From Lewinella sp038528965 (GTDB taxonomy: Bacteria; Bacteroidota; Bacteroidia; Chitinophagales; Saprospiraceae), in the NCBI GenBank assembly GCA_038528965.1, contig JBCBEC010000004.1, positions 310,001 through 374,000 on the forward strand: DNA of 64,000 nucleotides, written 5' to 3'. Made by a program: the position numbers and the translations under genes. Shown here piece by piece: positions 9,324 to 18,718 of this stretch (its first letter is position 1; each line of letters starts with the position of its first letter). The notes below the pieces were generated by a model, which saw nothing but the letters and a program-made list of their open reading frames with translations, searched no databases and was not told where the DNA came from.

Positions 9324-10709
9324 CTACAAGTCCGTAAATGATAATTTTAGCAATGGCGGGTTTTCCACTGCTCCCGGCCCCTTAAAGATAACCTGGCTAG
9401 CGTTAGCAGCACGAGGTAGTATTTGCAGATACAACGTCTGAGGTTCAGTACCGTTGATAATGTACTGCGTGTGGATAGAGATATTTAGGGTATAAAAACG
9501 ACGACCAGTATCCTCATCATCTATCGGCTGCCCACCAAAGTAAACATCTAAGTCATTAGGCAAAACAGCCACGTCGTCAATAACAGCCAGGGCTCCTTCG
9601 TCCGTTTCCACAAAGGCGGCAATTTGGTCTGGCAGGAAGTTTCGTTGGATATCATAGCCAGCAGGCACCTCCACCGTAAGTTCAAGCTCTGCTTTATTGA
9701 TTACTTTGTCGGACAGGTCCTGTAATCCTGGCATTTCAAGAGCAATCCGCAAACCTTGTAAGCCCTGTAGGAACATCAGGCTATCATTCGTTACGGGATC
9801 ATCGATGAAATCACCAACAATATAGCTATCGTAATCGTGTTTATACTGACTAATTCGGCGCCCGATACTTCCTACCTCAAAGTTATACGTTAGAGTGTCT
9901 ACACCTTCCCGGTAGTAGAAATAAATACCAGGCCAGCTGCGGTTCATCGTGAAATTCATCAAACCTGGCGTTACCCCCGTAGGTTTAACGTATAAGCCCC
10001 GGAAGAACTCCAAGAACAAACTATCGCTGGAATAAGTCATCGTATCCTGCGCCAAGAATCGTTCCCCAAAGGAATCATCTAGGCGGATGCGAACATGGGG
10101 TGCTCTTAGATCGACCGTATCGAGGGTTGAGAAATCTATTTGTTCTTTAACGAAAACAGAATCCTGAAAGTTAGGCCGAAAGGTCGTTGAGGCTATCGGT
10201 ACAGGGTTAAGCTGAAAATCTACATTGGAAAAGAAGCTTAGCGTACCATTGATATCCTGGGGCTCCATGGATTCCGTTACCTCAAACACCTCCACGCCAA
10301 AATCACCAACCAATGAACCGTAGATACCAGAAGAGTCGATCGGTAAAACTAACACGACCGAATCCAGGAAAGGAGTACGACCACCATCGAGAAATTGAAC
10401 TAGGTTACCACCTAGGTCGCGTAACAGCAGCGGCTCAAAATAGAGTCCGGCCTGAGTAATACCAAAGTATGGACTTTCGGTACGCCCGAAAAGAAATTGG
10501 GCAATGGCGCCAACGCCAGGGGAAAAAGCTCTTACCGAATCTGCGATCTCGGTTTTAGCAACCAGCTTAACGGTATCTGTGAAACCTACACTGGCACGAT
10601 CTTCATCCAGAAGATCTGCCCCTACCTCGAGGGGGTCCGTACAATTAGTCAGCAGTAAAGAAAGTGCGCTGAGAACGACCAGCAAACCGGTCCGGAAACT
10701 GTTTTTCAT
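9324..10709 (-). CDS. DUF4270 family lipoprotein
   Basis: A 461-residue exported protein. The N terminus has a basic start, a hydrophobic core and the lipobox LLLTNC followed by TDPLEVGADLLDEDR, which is characteristic of DUF4270 in Bacteroidota. Most of the rest is predicted beta-rich. The family is thought to be surface or periplasmic and often lies beside the glycogen synthase-like gene and panC, as here. Function unknown. It is on the same strand as the next gene upstream (10830-11651) with a 120-bp gap. Confidence 0.85.
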   Translation of the reverse strand: MKNSFRTGLLVVLSALSLLLTNCTDPLEVGADLLDEDRASVGFTDTVKLVAKTEIADSVRAFSPGVGAIAQFLFGRTESPYFGITQAGLYFEPLLLRDLGGNLVQFLDGGRTPFLDSVVLVLPIDSSGIYGSLVGDFGVEVFEVTESMEPQDINGTLSFFSNVDFQLNPVPIASTTFRPNFQDSVFVKEQIDFSTLDTVDLRAPHVRIRLDDSFGERFLAQDTMTYSSDSLFLEFFRGLYVKPTGVTPGLMNFTMNRSWPGIYFYYREGVDTLTYNFEVGSIGRRISQYKHDYDSYIVGDFIDDPVTNDSLMFLQGLQGLRIALEMPGLQDLSDKVINKAELELTVEVPAGYDIQRNFLPDQIAAFVETDEGALAVIDDVAVLPNDLDVYFGGQPIDDEDTGRRFYTLNISIHTQYIINGTEPQTLYLQILPRAANASQVIFKGPGAVENPPLLKLSFTDL

Positions 10710-10829
10710 ACAATAGTTGGGTACTTACCGCTCCAACACCACCAAGGTGCCGGAACGAAGACTAAAGGGGTTAAGCTTTGGCATGGCTAGTTGGCGAATG
10801 CTCAAGTCCATGCCAAAGCAACCGCCAGT

Positions 10830-11651
10830 TTAGCCTTCAACCTCTTCCGTCAAAAGTGATTGATAGAATTCAATTAGTTTGGAACGATATTCCTCAGCGT
10901 CAAAGTCCATGACCGGCTTATCCAGTTCGGCAAGTACTTTAGAAGCTTCTTCCGACAGGTTCTCAGAACCGCTTACGATCGCGTCAGCGCTGCGGATTGC
11001 TCCAGCCTCGAGGGTTACTCCCTGACCGTTCTGATAAGAATGGAGATCTTCTTCCTGCAAGTTGTTGATCGAAGCCTTAGCAGTGAAGCTATCATTAAAG
11101 TGCTGAGCTAAGTTATCCGACTCGTAAGAAGAGTATACGATCTTCGCATTTTCAAATAGCGGCTCATTCTTGTAGGCTGTCTTCAAGTACAGCGGGATCA
11201 GGCTGGTCATCCAACCGTGACAGTGCACGATATCCGGAGCCCAACCAAATTTCTTCACGGTTTCGAGTACACCCTTACAGAAGAACACCATACGATCGGC
11301 ATTGTCTTCAAAAGGCTGTTCGTCCTCGTCGTGAAAGAGGAACTTACGCTTAAAAAAGTCTTCGTTATCGAGGAAGTATACCTGCATCCGGGCCTCAGGT
11401 AGAGAAGCCACTTTGATGATTAATGGATAGTCGTCATCATCGACGATAATATTCATACCTGACAAACGTACCACCTCGTGAAGACGGTGGCGGCGTTCGT
11501 TGATGGTGCCAAACCGAGGCATGAGTACCCGAATCTCCATGTTATTCTCTTGCACATAGGGGGCCATCTTACGAACGGTCTCAGAAATCTGTGAGAGGTT
11601 AGTGTAAGGCTCCATCTCTTGGGTAACGATCAGTACCTTCTTTTTGCTCAT
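10830..11651 (-). CDS. Short glycogen/starch synthase-like protein (GT5 N-terminal domain only)
   Basis: A 273-residue cytoplasmic protein. It begins MSKKKVLIVTQEMEPYTNLS and resembles the N-terminal GT5 Rossmann domain: conserved MPRFGTINERRHRLHEVVRL, YFLDNEDFF, ADRMVFFCKGVLE and PDIVHCHGWMTSLIPLYL. It ends where a full-length synthase would begin its second (GT1) domain, so the C-terminal nucleotide-sugar-binding half is absent. Half-length homologues are common in Bacteroidota and are annotated glycogen/starch synthase; catalytic activity is uncertain. I chose the internal Met at 11651 because the 10 preceding residues are not family-like. A TATCTTTG promoter element lies about 100 bp upstream, and it is divergent from panC. 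Confidence 0.8.
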   Translation of the reverse strand: MSKKKVLIVTQEMEPYTNLSQISETVRKMAPYVQENNMEIRVLMPRFGTINERRHRLHEVVRLSGMNIIVDDDDYPLIIKVASLPEARMQVYFLDNEDFFKRKFLFHDEDEQPFEDNADRMVFFCKGVLETVKKFGWAPDIVHCHGWMTSLIPLYLKTAYKNEPLFENAKIVYSSYESDNLAQHFNDSFTAKASINNLQEEDLHSYQNGQGVTLEAGAIRSADAIVSGSENLSEEASKVLAELDKPVMDFDAEEYRSKLIEFYQSLLTEEVEG

Positions 11652-11751
11652 ACGCCTACTATCTCTATTTTCGAAAATCAAACATCAATTTCAAAAAGGA
11701 AACTGAGGGGGGGCACCTTTACTTCAAAAAGTGCTTTCTCAATTCAAGCTG

Positions 11752-11759
11752 CAAAGATA
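11752..11759 (-). promoter_or_regulatory. Putative -7 promoter element for the glycogen synthase-like gene
   Basis: Read on the minus strand this is TATCTTTG, a full match to the Bacteroidota -7 consensus TAnnTTTG, about 100 bp upstream of the start at 11651. No clear -33 TTTG is visible. It lies in the 333-bp divergent gap 11652-11984. Confidence 0.45.
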
Positions 11760-11943
11760 GTAAAAATCAGGCATTTATCTCCGAAAACCCTAGCATTTTG
11801 GCGGATCATGGGGCCGTAAAGGAGGAATTATTCTGCCAATACTTCTCAAATGACGGCCAAAGCTTCCTCGGCCTGATATCAGGCGAGATCGGATTTACCC
11901 AGGAACGTGCTTCAGACAAACAAGTCTCTTCTCGAAAAACGTC

Positions 11944-11951
11944 TATATTTG
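11944..11951 (+). promoter_or_regulatory. Putative -7 promoter element for panC
   Basis: TATATTTG matches TAnnTTTG and ends 33 bp before the panC ATG. No good -33 box is seen at the expected spacing. Its position inside the alternative longer panC frame supports the shorter start at 11985. Confidence 0.45.
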
Positions 11952-11984
11952 CCTCCCTCTTTTGGGAAGAAAATTTACTTGGTA

Positions 11985-12848
11985 ATGTATCTGTTCAAAC
12001 GCGTCGATCAGTTGCGAGCCTTCCTTAATGGGGGCCGTACCAACAATCGCACGGTGGGCTTTGTCCCAACCATGGGTGCGCTACACCAGGGGCATCTATC
12101 TTTGGTGGAACGATCCTTAGCAGAAAATCAAGTTACGGTTGCCAGTATTTTTGTGAACCCTACTCAATTCAACGAGGCCAGTGACCTGAAAAAATACCCC
12201 CGGACACCCGGTAAAGACCTGGAAAAACTCGCAAAGGTTGGTTGTACAGTAGCTTTTTTACCCGAAGTGTCAGACATGTATCCTCCTGGGTTAGACACTA
12301 GCCTAGCGCTTGATTTTGGCACCCTCGATAAAACCATGGAAGGCAGCGAACGCCCGGGGCACTTTAACGGAGTAGCCCAGGTTGTTAATCGCCTGCTAGA
12401 AATCGTTACGCCAGAGTATCTCTATATGGGGCAGAAAGACTTTCAGCAACAGCTGATTGTACGCGAAATGACCCGCCTGCTTCAACTCAACACCACGGTA
12501 GTAACGGTACCCACCGCCCGCGAAGATGATGGCTTGGCAATGAGCTCGCGCAACGTGCGCCTTACTCCAGTAGCCCGCGCGCAAGCTCCTACACTATACC
12601 AGACCCTACAAGCGGCTAAAGAGCGCCTGACCAAAGGCGAAAAGGTGGCTGATATTGAACGCTGGGCCCTCGCCACGCTACAACAGGAGACCGAACTTCG
12701 TCCAGAGTACTTTTCTATCGTGGATGCTGATACCCTTCTAAACCTAAATGGCGTTGCCACCCTCCCCGAACGGGTCGTAGCCTGCACCGCAGTCTGGGCA
12801 GGAGAGATACGCCTCATCGACAATCTCCTCCTCCGGGGTAAACTGTAA
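11985..12848 (+). CDS. panC: Pantoate--beta-alanine ligase PanC
   Basis: Last step of pantothenate synthesis, ATP-dependent condensation of pantoate with beta-alanine. The frame gives 287 residues, the usual length. FVPTMGALHQGHLSLV holds the HIGH-like adenylation motif, ASIFVNPTQFN and YMGQKDFQQ are conserved, and AMSSRNVRL is the KMSKS-equivalent loop. I placed the start at MYLFKRVDQL because the frame upstream to 11907 is not family-like and contains the promoter element. panD follows 145 bp downstream on the same strand and supplies beta-alanine. Confidence 0.96.
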   Translation: MYLFKRVDQLRAFLNGGRTNNRTVGFVPTMGALHQGHLSLVERSLAENQVTVASIFVNPTQFNEASDLKKYPRTPGKDLEKLAKVGCTVAFLPEVSDMYPPGLDTSLALDFGTLDKTMEGSERPGHFNGVAQVVNRLLEIVTPEYLYMGQKDFQQQLIVREMTRLLQLNTTVVTVPTAREDDGLAMSSRNVRLTPVARAQAPTLYQTLQAAKERLTKGEKVADIERWALATLQQETELRPEYFSIVDADTLLNLNGVATLPERVVACTAVWAGEIRLIDNLLLRGKL

Positions 12849-12993
12849 CTTTTCCGTCCGTTTTTCGTCTCAAAGACAAAGAGGCGAATAAAACTTTTCG
12901 TAATTTTGTTCTGTTTACTTGACAAACCGCCACCTTTTTGAAAGGAAAGTCAAAAAGAAAACAGGATCAACAAATATTATATTTCGCGTAACT

Positions 12994-13341
12994 ATGCTGA
13001 TTCAACGCTTTAAATCCAAGATTCACCGCGCCGTAGTCACCGAGGCTAACCTCAACTACGTAGGAAGTATCACTATTGATGAGGATTTACTGGATGCCGC
13101 GAACTTACAAGAAGGAGAACGCGTGCAGATCGTGAATAACAACAATGGCGAGCGATTTGAAACCTATACCATCAAGGGAGAACGAGGCTCAGGTATGATT
13201 TGCCTCAATGGTGCGGCAGCACGTCGGGTACAGGTCGGAGATGTTGTCATTATCATCGCCTATGGCTGGATGACCCCAGATGAAGCTAAAACCTACCAGC
13301 CCGATATCGTTTTTCCCGGTGAAGGCAATACACTTGTGTAA
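12994..13341 (+). CDS. panD: Aspartate 1-decarboxylase PanD
   Basis: Pyruvoyl-dependent enzyme that makes beta-alanine for PanC. It has 115 residues starting MLIQRFKSKIHRAVVTEANL. The self-cleavage site Gly24-Ser25 is present (NYVGSITID), and residues such as Lys9, His11 and Tyr22 are in the expected positions. The N-terminal extension available to 12919 is not family-like and was rejected. A strong intrinsic terminator follows at 13381. Confidence 0.96.
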   Translation: MLIQRFKSKIHRAVVTEANLNYVGSITIDEDLLDAANLQEGERVQIVNNNNGERFETYTIKGERGSGMICLNGAAARRVQVGDVVIIIAYGWMTPDEAKTYQPDIVFPGEGNTLV

Positions 13342-13380
13342 GGATAGCCTACACAGGATAGGAAGGTTAAACCTCCATAC

Positions 13381-13415
13381 AAAAGCAGAAAGATGGTCAC
13401 GTCTTTCTGCTTTTT
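13381..13415 (+). terminator. Intrinsic terminator after panD
   Basis: AGCAGAAAGA (13384-13393) pairs with TCTTTCTGCT (13402-13411) across an 8-nt loop. A run of five T ends the stem at 13411-13415, and the stem is flanked by A and T runs. It lies 40 bp past panD. Confidence 0.8.
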
Positions 13416-13500
13416 GCTTTTCACGCCACGCACCAAGTCACTTCGCAAACTAATCTCCCTTTGTACAACTCGATTATACAGGGTACTAAAGCCGAGATTA

Positions 13501-14421
13501 ATGAGAACCATATTCTTGATAGGGTTACTATTTGCGGTAGCACTTCTATACGCACAGTTTGTTGGCAAACAAGTGCTATTAAACCTTACCCCAAGCAACT
13601 GGAATAAACACCTGGTGGAAGATAAGTCAACACTGAACAGCCTGGATCCGGTCGATTATCTCATTGCTGAAAATTGGTCTGATTCAACGCAACGGCCAAC
13701 GATTGATGGAACATTTAGCTATGATAAGGATGGCTACAAGATCAGAGGCTACCTTAAAGGCAAACAAGTAAGCATTTTCACGCAGCACAGAACCAACGAC
13801 TATCAGAATTACCAGGCGCTTTATGGTACACTCATCCCTTGGAGAACGCCAACCGACAGCATCTTTTACTTCAGCGCTGATAGCACGCTATCTCTTTCGG
13901 CAGCTATCCGCATGCCAGAGCCCGATGAGGAGCCGGTACCCAGTAGTTCTGTTCCGCCTATATATGATCCGTATCAAGACCTGTACGGCCTATTTTACTC
14001 CTGTGGAGACGCCTTACTTTTAGATGGTGCCGTAGTAAAAATGACATTCATAGCTGATAGTACTGTCACTATTTTAGACACGATAAGGCTAGCTGATTAC
14101 GAGCATAAAACAGATTCTATTCAATTGTTTCGTGAAGAAGGCGAATACATTTACGCAAACGCTTCTTCCTACCTCCTACGCCCACAACTTGAAAAGTGGC
14201 ACAACAGGGCCTTCGCCGAACGAGCATGGCTAGAGGTAGGCATTCCTCACCCAAATCATTTTCGGGAAGAAGACCTACACACTTTTCCACTCTCCAGGTT
14301 CACGCACCTTTATAGTAGCACCTGTGGTGGCAACTATAGCCATATCCTTCTTGATGGACGATCGATCCAGGTGGGGCGCTTTAGCATGGAAATTGAGGAC
14401 AAAGATTTGGAAGACGAGTGA
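13501..14421 (+). CDS. Exported hypothetical protein
   Basis: I do not recognise this 306-residue protein. It starts MRTIFLIGLLFAVALLYAQF, a likely signal peptide or signal anchor. The mature part is polar, with DGTFSYDKDGYKIRGYLKG, a Pro-rich stretch near residue 140, and a final part containing STCGGNYSHILLDG. I chose Met at 13501 because the longer frame (from 13393) begins inside the panD terminator. No membrane segments occur after the N terminus. It is convergent with smpB, 17 bp away. Confidence 0.75.
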   Translation: MRTIFLIGLLFAVALLYAQFVGKQVLLNLTPSNWNKHLVEDKSTLNSLDPVDYLIAENWSDSTQRPTIDGTFSYDKDGYKIRGYLKGKQVSIFTQHRTNDYQNYQALYGTLIPWRTPTDSIFYFSADSTLSLSAAIRMPEPDEEPVPSSSVPPIYDPYQDLYGLFYSCGDALLLDGAVVKMTFIADSTVTILDTIRLADYEHKTDSIQLFREEGEYIYANASSYLLRPQLEKWHNRAFAERAWLEVGIPHPNHFREEDLHTFPLSRFTHLYSSTCGGNYSHILLDGRSIQVGRFSMEIEDKDLEDE

Positions 14422-14438
14422 ACGTCGGCACACTAAGG

Positions 14439-14912
14439 TTAATAGCGGCCTCGCTTAATGCGATCTAGATCGCGTTTTTGGTCTTTTTGCTTAATGCTGT
14501 CTCGTTTGTCGTAATTTTTCTTACCCTGCGCCAAGGCTATTTCTACTTTCGCAAAGCCTCGGTCGCTTAGGTAGAGCTTGTGCGGCACTATCGTGTAACC
14601 GCGTTCCTTGACTTTCTTATCGAGTTTTTTAAGTTCGTTGCGCTTTAATAATAGTTTACGGGTACGACGGGCCTCGTGGTTGAATTGGTTGCCAAAGGCG
14701 TAGGGCGCAATGAACATACTGTGGATAAACAACTCTCCATTTTTAAATAAGCAATAGGCATCACGCAAGTTGACGTTCCCCTGCCGAATGGATTTGATCT
14801 CCGTTCCAGTTAATACAATCCCCGCTTCCACTACATCGATAAAGTGGAACTCGAACTTCGCTCGCCGATTGACGATTTCTATACCTGCTTTTTGTTTATT
14901 CTTTTCTGCCAT
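14439..14912 (-). CDS. smpB: SsrA-binding protein SmpB
   Basis: Binds tmRNA and delivers it to stalled ribosomes for trans-translation. At 157 residues it is of normal size. Motifs include NRRAKFEFHFIDVVEAGIVLTGTEIKSIR, of which the core is GTEIKSIRQG, then VNLRDAYC, the HEARRTRKLLL basic segment and a C-terminal basic tail (KRDSIKQKDQKRDLDR) that reaches into the mRNA channel. The tmRNA gene itself is not in this window. Confidence 0.97.
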   Translation of the reverse strand: MAEKNKQKAGIEIVNRRAKFEFHFIDVVEAGIVLTGTEIKSIRQGNVNLRDAYCLFKNGELFIHSMFIAPYAFGNQFNHEARRTRKLLLKRNELKKLDKKVKERGYTIVPHKLYLSDRGFAKVEIALAQGKKNYDKRDSIKQKDQKRDLDRIKRGRY

Positions 14913-14983
14913 TGCTATACTGTACTACGCTAAGCATTAACGCCTTTTTAGGTTTATAGTTCCATTACTCTTTAGGCACCTCA

Positions 14984-15321
14984 TTTTTCAAACCACATTA
15001 GGCACATGAGGATACATAAGAGTAGCATCCGTAAAATTCAATAACTCGCCTCATTTATACCATATCAGGCATTGAAGAACATGTAAGAAGACACATCCAA
15101 CTACCTCAACTAATTCAACTAACCAGAGCCGCAGGCTCAACCAATTCCACTTTTTCAAACCACCTTAGGCACCCAAGAACACCAAAGGAAGTTTGGAACC
15201 ATATAAGACATAGTAGGACATATAAAAACGATATACCCAACTAATTCAACTAACCAGAGCCGCAGGCCCAACCAATTCCACCTTTCCAAACCACCCGAGG
15301 CACCAAAGAACACCAAAGGAA
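14984..15321. repeat. Degenerate direct-repeat locus in the smpB/DPP-IV gap
   Basis: The 592-bp gap 14913-15504 holds no gene but contains two 84-bp copies, 15107-15190 and 15238-15321, offset by 131 bp and about 90% identical by eye. Each holds CCAGAGCCGCAGG, then CAAACCAC, TAGGCAC-like and AAGAACACCAAAGGAA. A third partial copy (TTTTTCAAACCACATTAGGCAC-like) begins at 14984, and weaker CCAACTAA repeats run to about 15450. It looks like a decayed tandem repeat family, not a CRISPR: there are no short conserved repeats with regular unique spacers. Confidence 0.6.
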
Positions 15322-15504
15322 CCTCTGAACCAGTTAGAATTGGAATCGGAATTAGGATTAGAATATTTAGCTTAAGCATGCATACTAACTAATCCAACTA
15401 ACTACGCCCGTGGTAGCTCTGCGTAGATGGGCTAACTAACCCAACCAAATTCATTTTATCCGCCAGAGCTTCAGCGAAGGAGGACTAACACCACCTTTAC
15501 ACCT

Positions 15505-17742
15505 CTACTCCTTCCCTTTCCGCATCGGCTCAACACGTAATACACCAGTAGGACGACCACTAGCGGCACTCTTACCTTTCAGATTGTCGTTCAAAAATTG
15601 GGTCATCTTGGAGTACAAATGCAGGCGGGTAGGCCCTCCGTAGATACCGTGATTTCTATTGGGATAAAAATAGGTATCAAACTGCTTATTGGCCATAATC
15701 AGCGCATTAGCCATCTCGGCAGTATGCTGGAAGTGGACATTATCGTCTCCCATCCCGTGCACCAATAAGTAGCTTCCCTTGAGTTGATCAGCAAAGTAAA
15801 CGGGTGAGTTATTCCGATACCCGTCTTCGTTCTCTGCTAGCGTACGCATGTAGCGTTCGGTATAGATGGTATCGTACCATTTCCAGTTGGTAACGGGTGC
15901 TACCGCAATAGCAGCCTTAAACATATCCGGGCTCTTCAAAATACAAGAACTGGCCATGTATCCGCCGTAGCTCCAACCAAAAACACCTATGCGCTTAGCA
16001 TCAACGTAATTGAGGCTACCCAGGTACCTGGCTGCTTCGGTTTGATCAATCGTTTCGTAGTTACCCAGTTGCTGGTAGGTCATTTTTTTAAACAACTCAC
16101 CACGGGCACCAGTACCGCGATTATCTACACTTACTACAATGTAGCCTTGCTGTGCCAGCATCTGATACCACCAGTAATTTTGTCCGCCCCAACTATCACG
16201 AACCGTCTGGCTACCTGGGCCACCGTATACGTACATGAGCACAGGGTATACGCTAGTTTCACTGAAGTTGGGTGCCTTGATCATGTAGCCATTGAGGGTC
16301 ACATCCTCCGAAGTGGTAAATTCAAAGAATTCTGCTTCCTGCACGCCGTAAGCTGCTTGTAGAGACTGTAGCTGTGCATTATCCTCGATCAGGCGCACGG
16401 TGCTACCCTTACGATCCATAACCGTGTAAGTCGCTGGCTGATTGATAGAGGAGTAGGTCAGTACGAAATAGTCGAACGTGCTGCTGAATTGAGCATTATT
16501 AGTTCCCGCTTCCGCCGCCAAAGCGCTAGCGGTGGCAGCTTCATCCAGGGGCTGGGCATATATTTCCCGTTGCATTGGATTTTGCTTCGCTGCCTGGTAG
16601 TAGATCATTCCATTGTCTTCGTCCAAGCCATAAAAGCTAGTCACTTCCCATTGGCCATCGGTCAGTTGCTGAGCCAGAGAACCATCCATATTGTAGAGGT
16701 ACACGTGGTTCCAACCGCTGGTTTCGCTCGTCCATACAAACTGATCGCTATCCTGTAGGAATTCGAGGTTGTCGTGAATATCTACGTAGTAGGGGCTCTC
16801 TTCTTGCAGGAGTACGCGGCTGTTGCCGGCAAAATCTACCAGGCGTAACTCAAGCTTACTTTGGTGACGATTCATAAAGAAGACACACAATTCGCCTGGT
16901 GTCCGGGTCCATTTCACGCGTGGGAAATACTCCCATTCAGCGCCCGTGGAAGCTACTTTGCGCGTTTGGCCGGAAGCCAAATCGTAAATCTGAATACTCA
17001 CCGTACTATTTTCCTCGCCCACTTTCGGGTATTTGAAAGTGACGTACTCCGGATACAAGTCATCGCGGTAGTTCGTCATCGTAAATTCCGAAACGGCGGC
17101 CTCATCAAAGCGATAAAACGCTATTTGCTGGCCATCTGGCGACCAGAAAAATCCGTGGTCATCACCAAATTCTTCTTCGTAAACCCAGTCGGCAGCGCCG
17201 TTGATGATCTTATTGATTTCGCCATCAGTGGTAATGGCCGTGCTTTCTCCCGAGCCTAGATCCTGTACGTACAGGTTATTCTCGTACACAAAAGCTACTT
17301 TGTCACCTTGCGGGTTCAGCGCCGCCAGTCGCACTCTTTCACCCTCTTCGAATACGCGCTGTACGCTATTATCAGCGCGGTTATAAATGAAAAACTCAGC
17401 GGCAAAAGAGTGGCGGTAAATGGGGCGAGAATTATTACTAAGAATAATTCGGCTTTCGTCTTCGGTAAACTGATAGTTCTGAATGCCGTCCACTTGATCT
17501 AAAGCTGCTGCATCAACGAGTGTAGCTACCTGCTGGCCATTGCGCAGATCATACTGGACCACCTTATTGCGTTCCAGACGGGTATAGTGCTGACCGTCGT
17601 TCATGAAGTTGAAACCCGGCACCCGATTAGGGGTAAATGTATAATTCTGCCAGATATCCTCCAGGGTAATACTTTGCTGCGCTTGTAAAGCGCCAAAAAC
17701 ACTACCAATAACTAGGATAAGAACTATGCGCATTTTCATCAT
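15505..17742 (-). CDS. S9 family peptidase, dipeptidyl peptidase IV type
   Basis: A 745-residue secreted or periplasmic serine peptidase that removes Xaa-Pro dipeptides. It has a signal peptide ending ...GALQAQQ. The N-terminal half is an eight-bladed beta-propeller (DPPIV_N; includes WVYEEEFGDDHGFFWSPDG with the Glu-Glu motif that binds the substrate N terminus). The C-terminal alpha/beta hydrolase domain has the nucleophile in GWSYGGYMA, Asp in HGMGDDNVHF and His in NRNHGIYG. All key residues are present. It stands alone on the minus strand; the 5' gap to the next gene upstream is 119 bp. Confidence 0.93.
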   Translation of the reverse strand: MMKMRIVLILVIGSVFGALQAQQSITLEDIWQNYTFTPNRVPGFNFMNDGQHYTRLERNKVVQYDLRNGQQVATLVDAAALDQVDGIQNYQFTEDESRIILSNNSRPIYRHSFAAEFFIYNRADNSVQRVFEEGERVRLAALNPQGDKVAFVYENNLYVQDLGSGESTAITTDGEINKIINGAADWVYEEEFGDDHGFFWSPDGQQIAFYRFDEAAVSEFTMTNYRDDLYPEYVTFKYPKVGEENSTVSIQIYDLASGQTRKVASTGAEWEYFPRVKWTRTPGELCVFFMNRHQSKLELRLVDFAGNSRVLLQEESPYYVDIHDNLEFLQDSDQFVWTSETSGWNHVYLYNMDGSLAQQLTDGQWEVTSFYGLDEDNGMIYYQAAKQNPMQREIYAQPLDEAATASALAAEAGTNNAQFSSTFDYFVLTYSSINQPATYTVMDRKGSTVRLIEDNAQLQSLQAAYGVQEAEFFEFTTSEDVTLNGYMIKAPNFSETSVYPVLMYVYGGPGSQTVRDSWGGQNYWWYQMLAQQGYIVVSVDNRGTGARGELFKKMTYQQLGNYETIDQTEAARYLGSLNYVDAKRIGVFGWSYGGYMASSCILKSPDMFKAAIAVAPVTNWKWYDTIYTERYMRTLAENEDGYRNNSPVYFADQLKGSYLLVHGMGDDNVHFQHTAEMANALIMANKQFDTYFYPNRNHGIYGGPTRLHLYSKMTQFLNDNLKGKSAASGRPTGVLRVEPMRKGKE

Positions 17743-17861
17743 CTCAGTTTACTTTTTTGATGAACAACAGACTAAGAAATATAATATTTAATCGAGAGGA
17801 AATGAGGCGAAACCTCCTTACTTCCCGTAAAAACGGTCAAAAATAAGGAAAAGGGGTAGGC

Positions 17862-18647
17862 TTATTGTAAAATGACGGCCAATTCCCGCCGCAGCAGATC
17901 ACTAAAGATGGCACCACGATGACCAGAACCATTCAAGCGAACTAGTCGACTCGCCTGCGGCCGAAGGCTCTGCAAATAGACAGAATGATCGTAGGGAATG
18001 AGTTCATCACGTGAACCGTGAAAAAGGGTCACCGGTGCCTCCACCTCTGATAAGCGTAGATCATTCCGCAAGGGATATTTCAAGAGGAACGATGGAATAA
18101 AAGGAGCAAACATTTCCTTCATCGCCAACATAGACTGAAATGGAGCTACCAAACATAAATGGCGAGGCTGATTTTCGCTGGCCAGGTAAGCAGCGGCACT
18201 GCTCCCCAAAGAGTAACCCAGGATCACAATCTGATCTTCACGATAGTGCTGGCGTAGCCAATCATACACTTCCTGTGCATCGGAGAAAAGCTGCTGCTCG
18301 GAGTAAATTTGCCCATCGCTTTTTCCGTAGCCACGGTAGTCCGGCATGAGAATATCGTAGCCTAGACCCGCCAAATTCTCAGCCTGGCGTAAACAACGGC
18401 GATTGGACCCACGATTGCCATGCCAGTACAAGACAACGCCCTGTGAACGGCGCGATCGCAACCAGAGTGCGTGCAAATCAATACCGTCCGCAACCGGAAT
18501 ATATACCTCCTCACCCGCCCAGAACTCAAACGATTTGGGCAGGCTACTGGGTTGAAAAATCATCTTTTCCTGCTGTAAATACACTGCTCCACACCCTAGG
18601 ACATACAAGAACAGCACCAGGTAAAACAATCGCTTTAGCCACTTCAT
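17862..18647 (-). CDS. Membrane-anchored alpha/beta hydrolase (BEM46/ABHD17-like)
   Basis: A 261-residue protein with an N-terminal hydrophobic anchor (LKRLFYLVLFLYVLGCGAVY), which could also be read as a weak lipobox ending in Cys. The catalytic domain has LYWHGNRGSNRR (oxyanion loop), the nucleophile elbow GYSLGS, the acid in HGSRDELIPY and His in GSGHRGAIF. Substrate unknown; esterase or lipase-like activity is inferred. I chose Met 18647 (MKWLKRLF) over 18704 because it places the hydrophobic segment at the N terminus. It begins 71 bp after the TIR-SBP gene stop on the same strand, so they may form one unit. Confidence 0.85.
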   Translation of the reverse strand: MKWLKRLFYLVLFLYVLGCGAVYLQQEKMIFQPSSLPKSFEFWAGEEVYIPVADGIDLHALWLRSRRSQGVVLYWHGNRGSNRRCLRQAENLAGLGYDILMPDYRGYGKSDGQIYSEQQLFSDAQEVYDWLRQHYREDQIVILGYSLGSSAAAYLASENQPRHLCLVAPFQSMLAMKEMFAPFIPSFLLKYPLRNDLRLSEVEAPVTLFHGSRDELIPYDHSVYLQSLRPQASRLVRLNGSGHRGAIFSDLLRRELAVILQ

Positions 18648-18718
18648 GTACTTGGAAACAATTGAATAAAGGGATGGTTGGATAGGCACCAAAGCGTACA
18701 TCAACCGCTGTTGCTACC

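Noticed and set aside
11907..11984. Longer panC N terminus
   Set aside because: The extra residues are not conserved-like, and the segment contains the TATATTTG promoter element.
15107..15321. CRISPR array
   Set aside because: Repeat units are 84 bp, diverged and only two or three; no short identical repeats with regular spacers and no cas genes.
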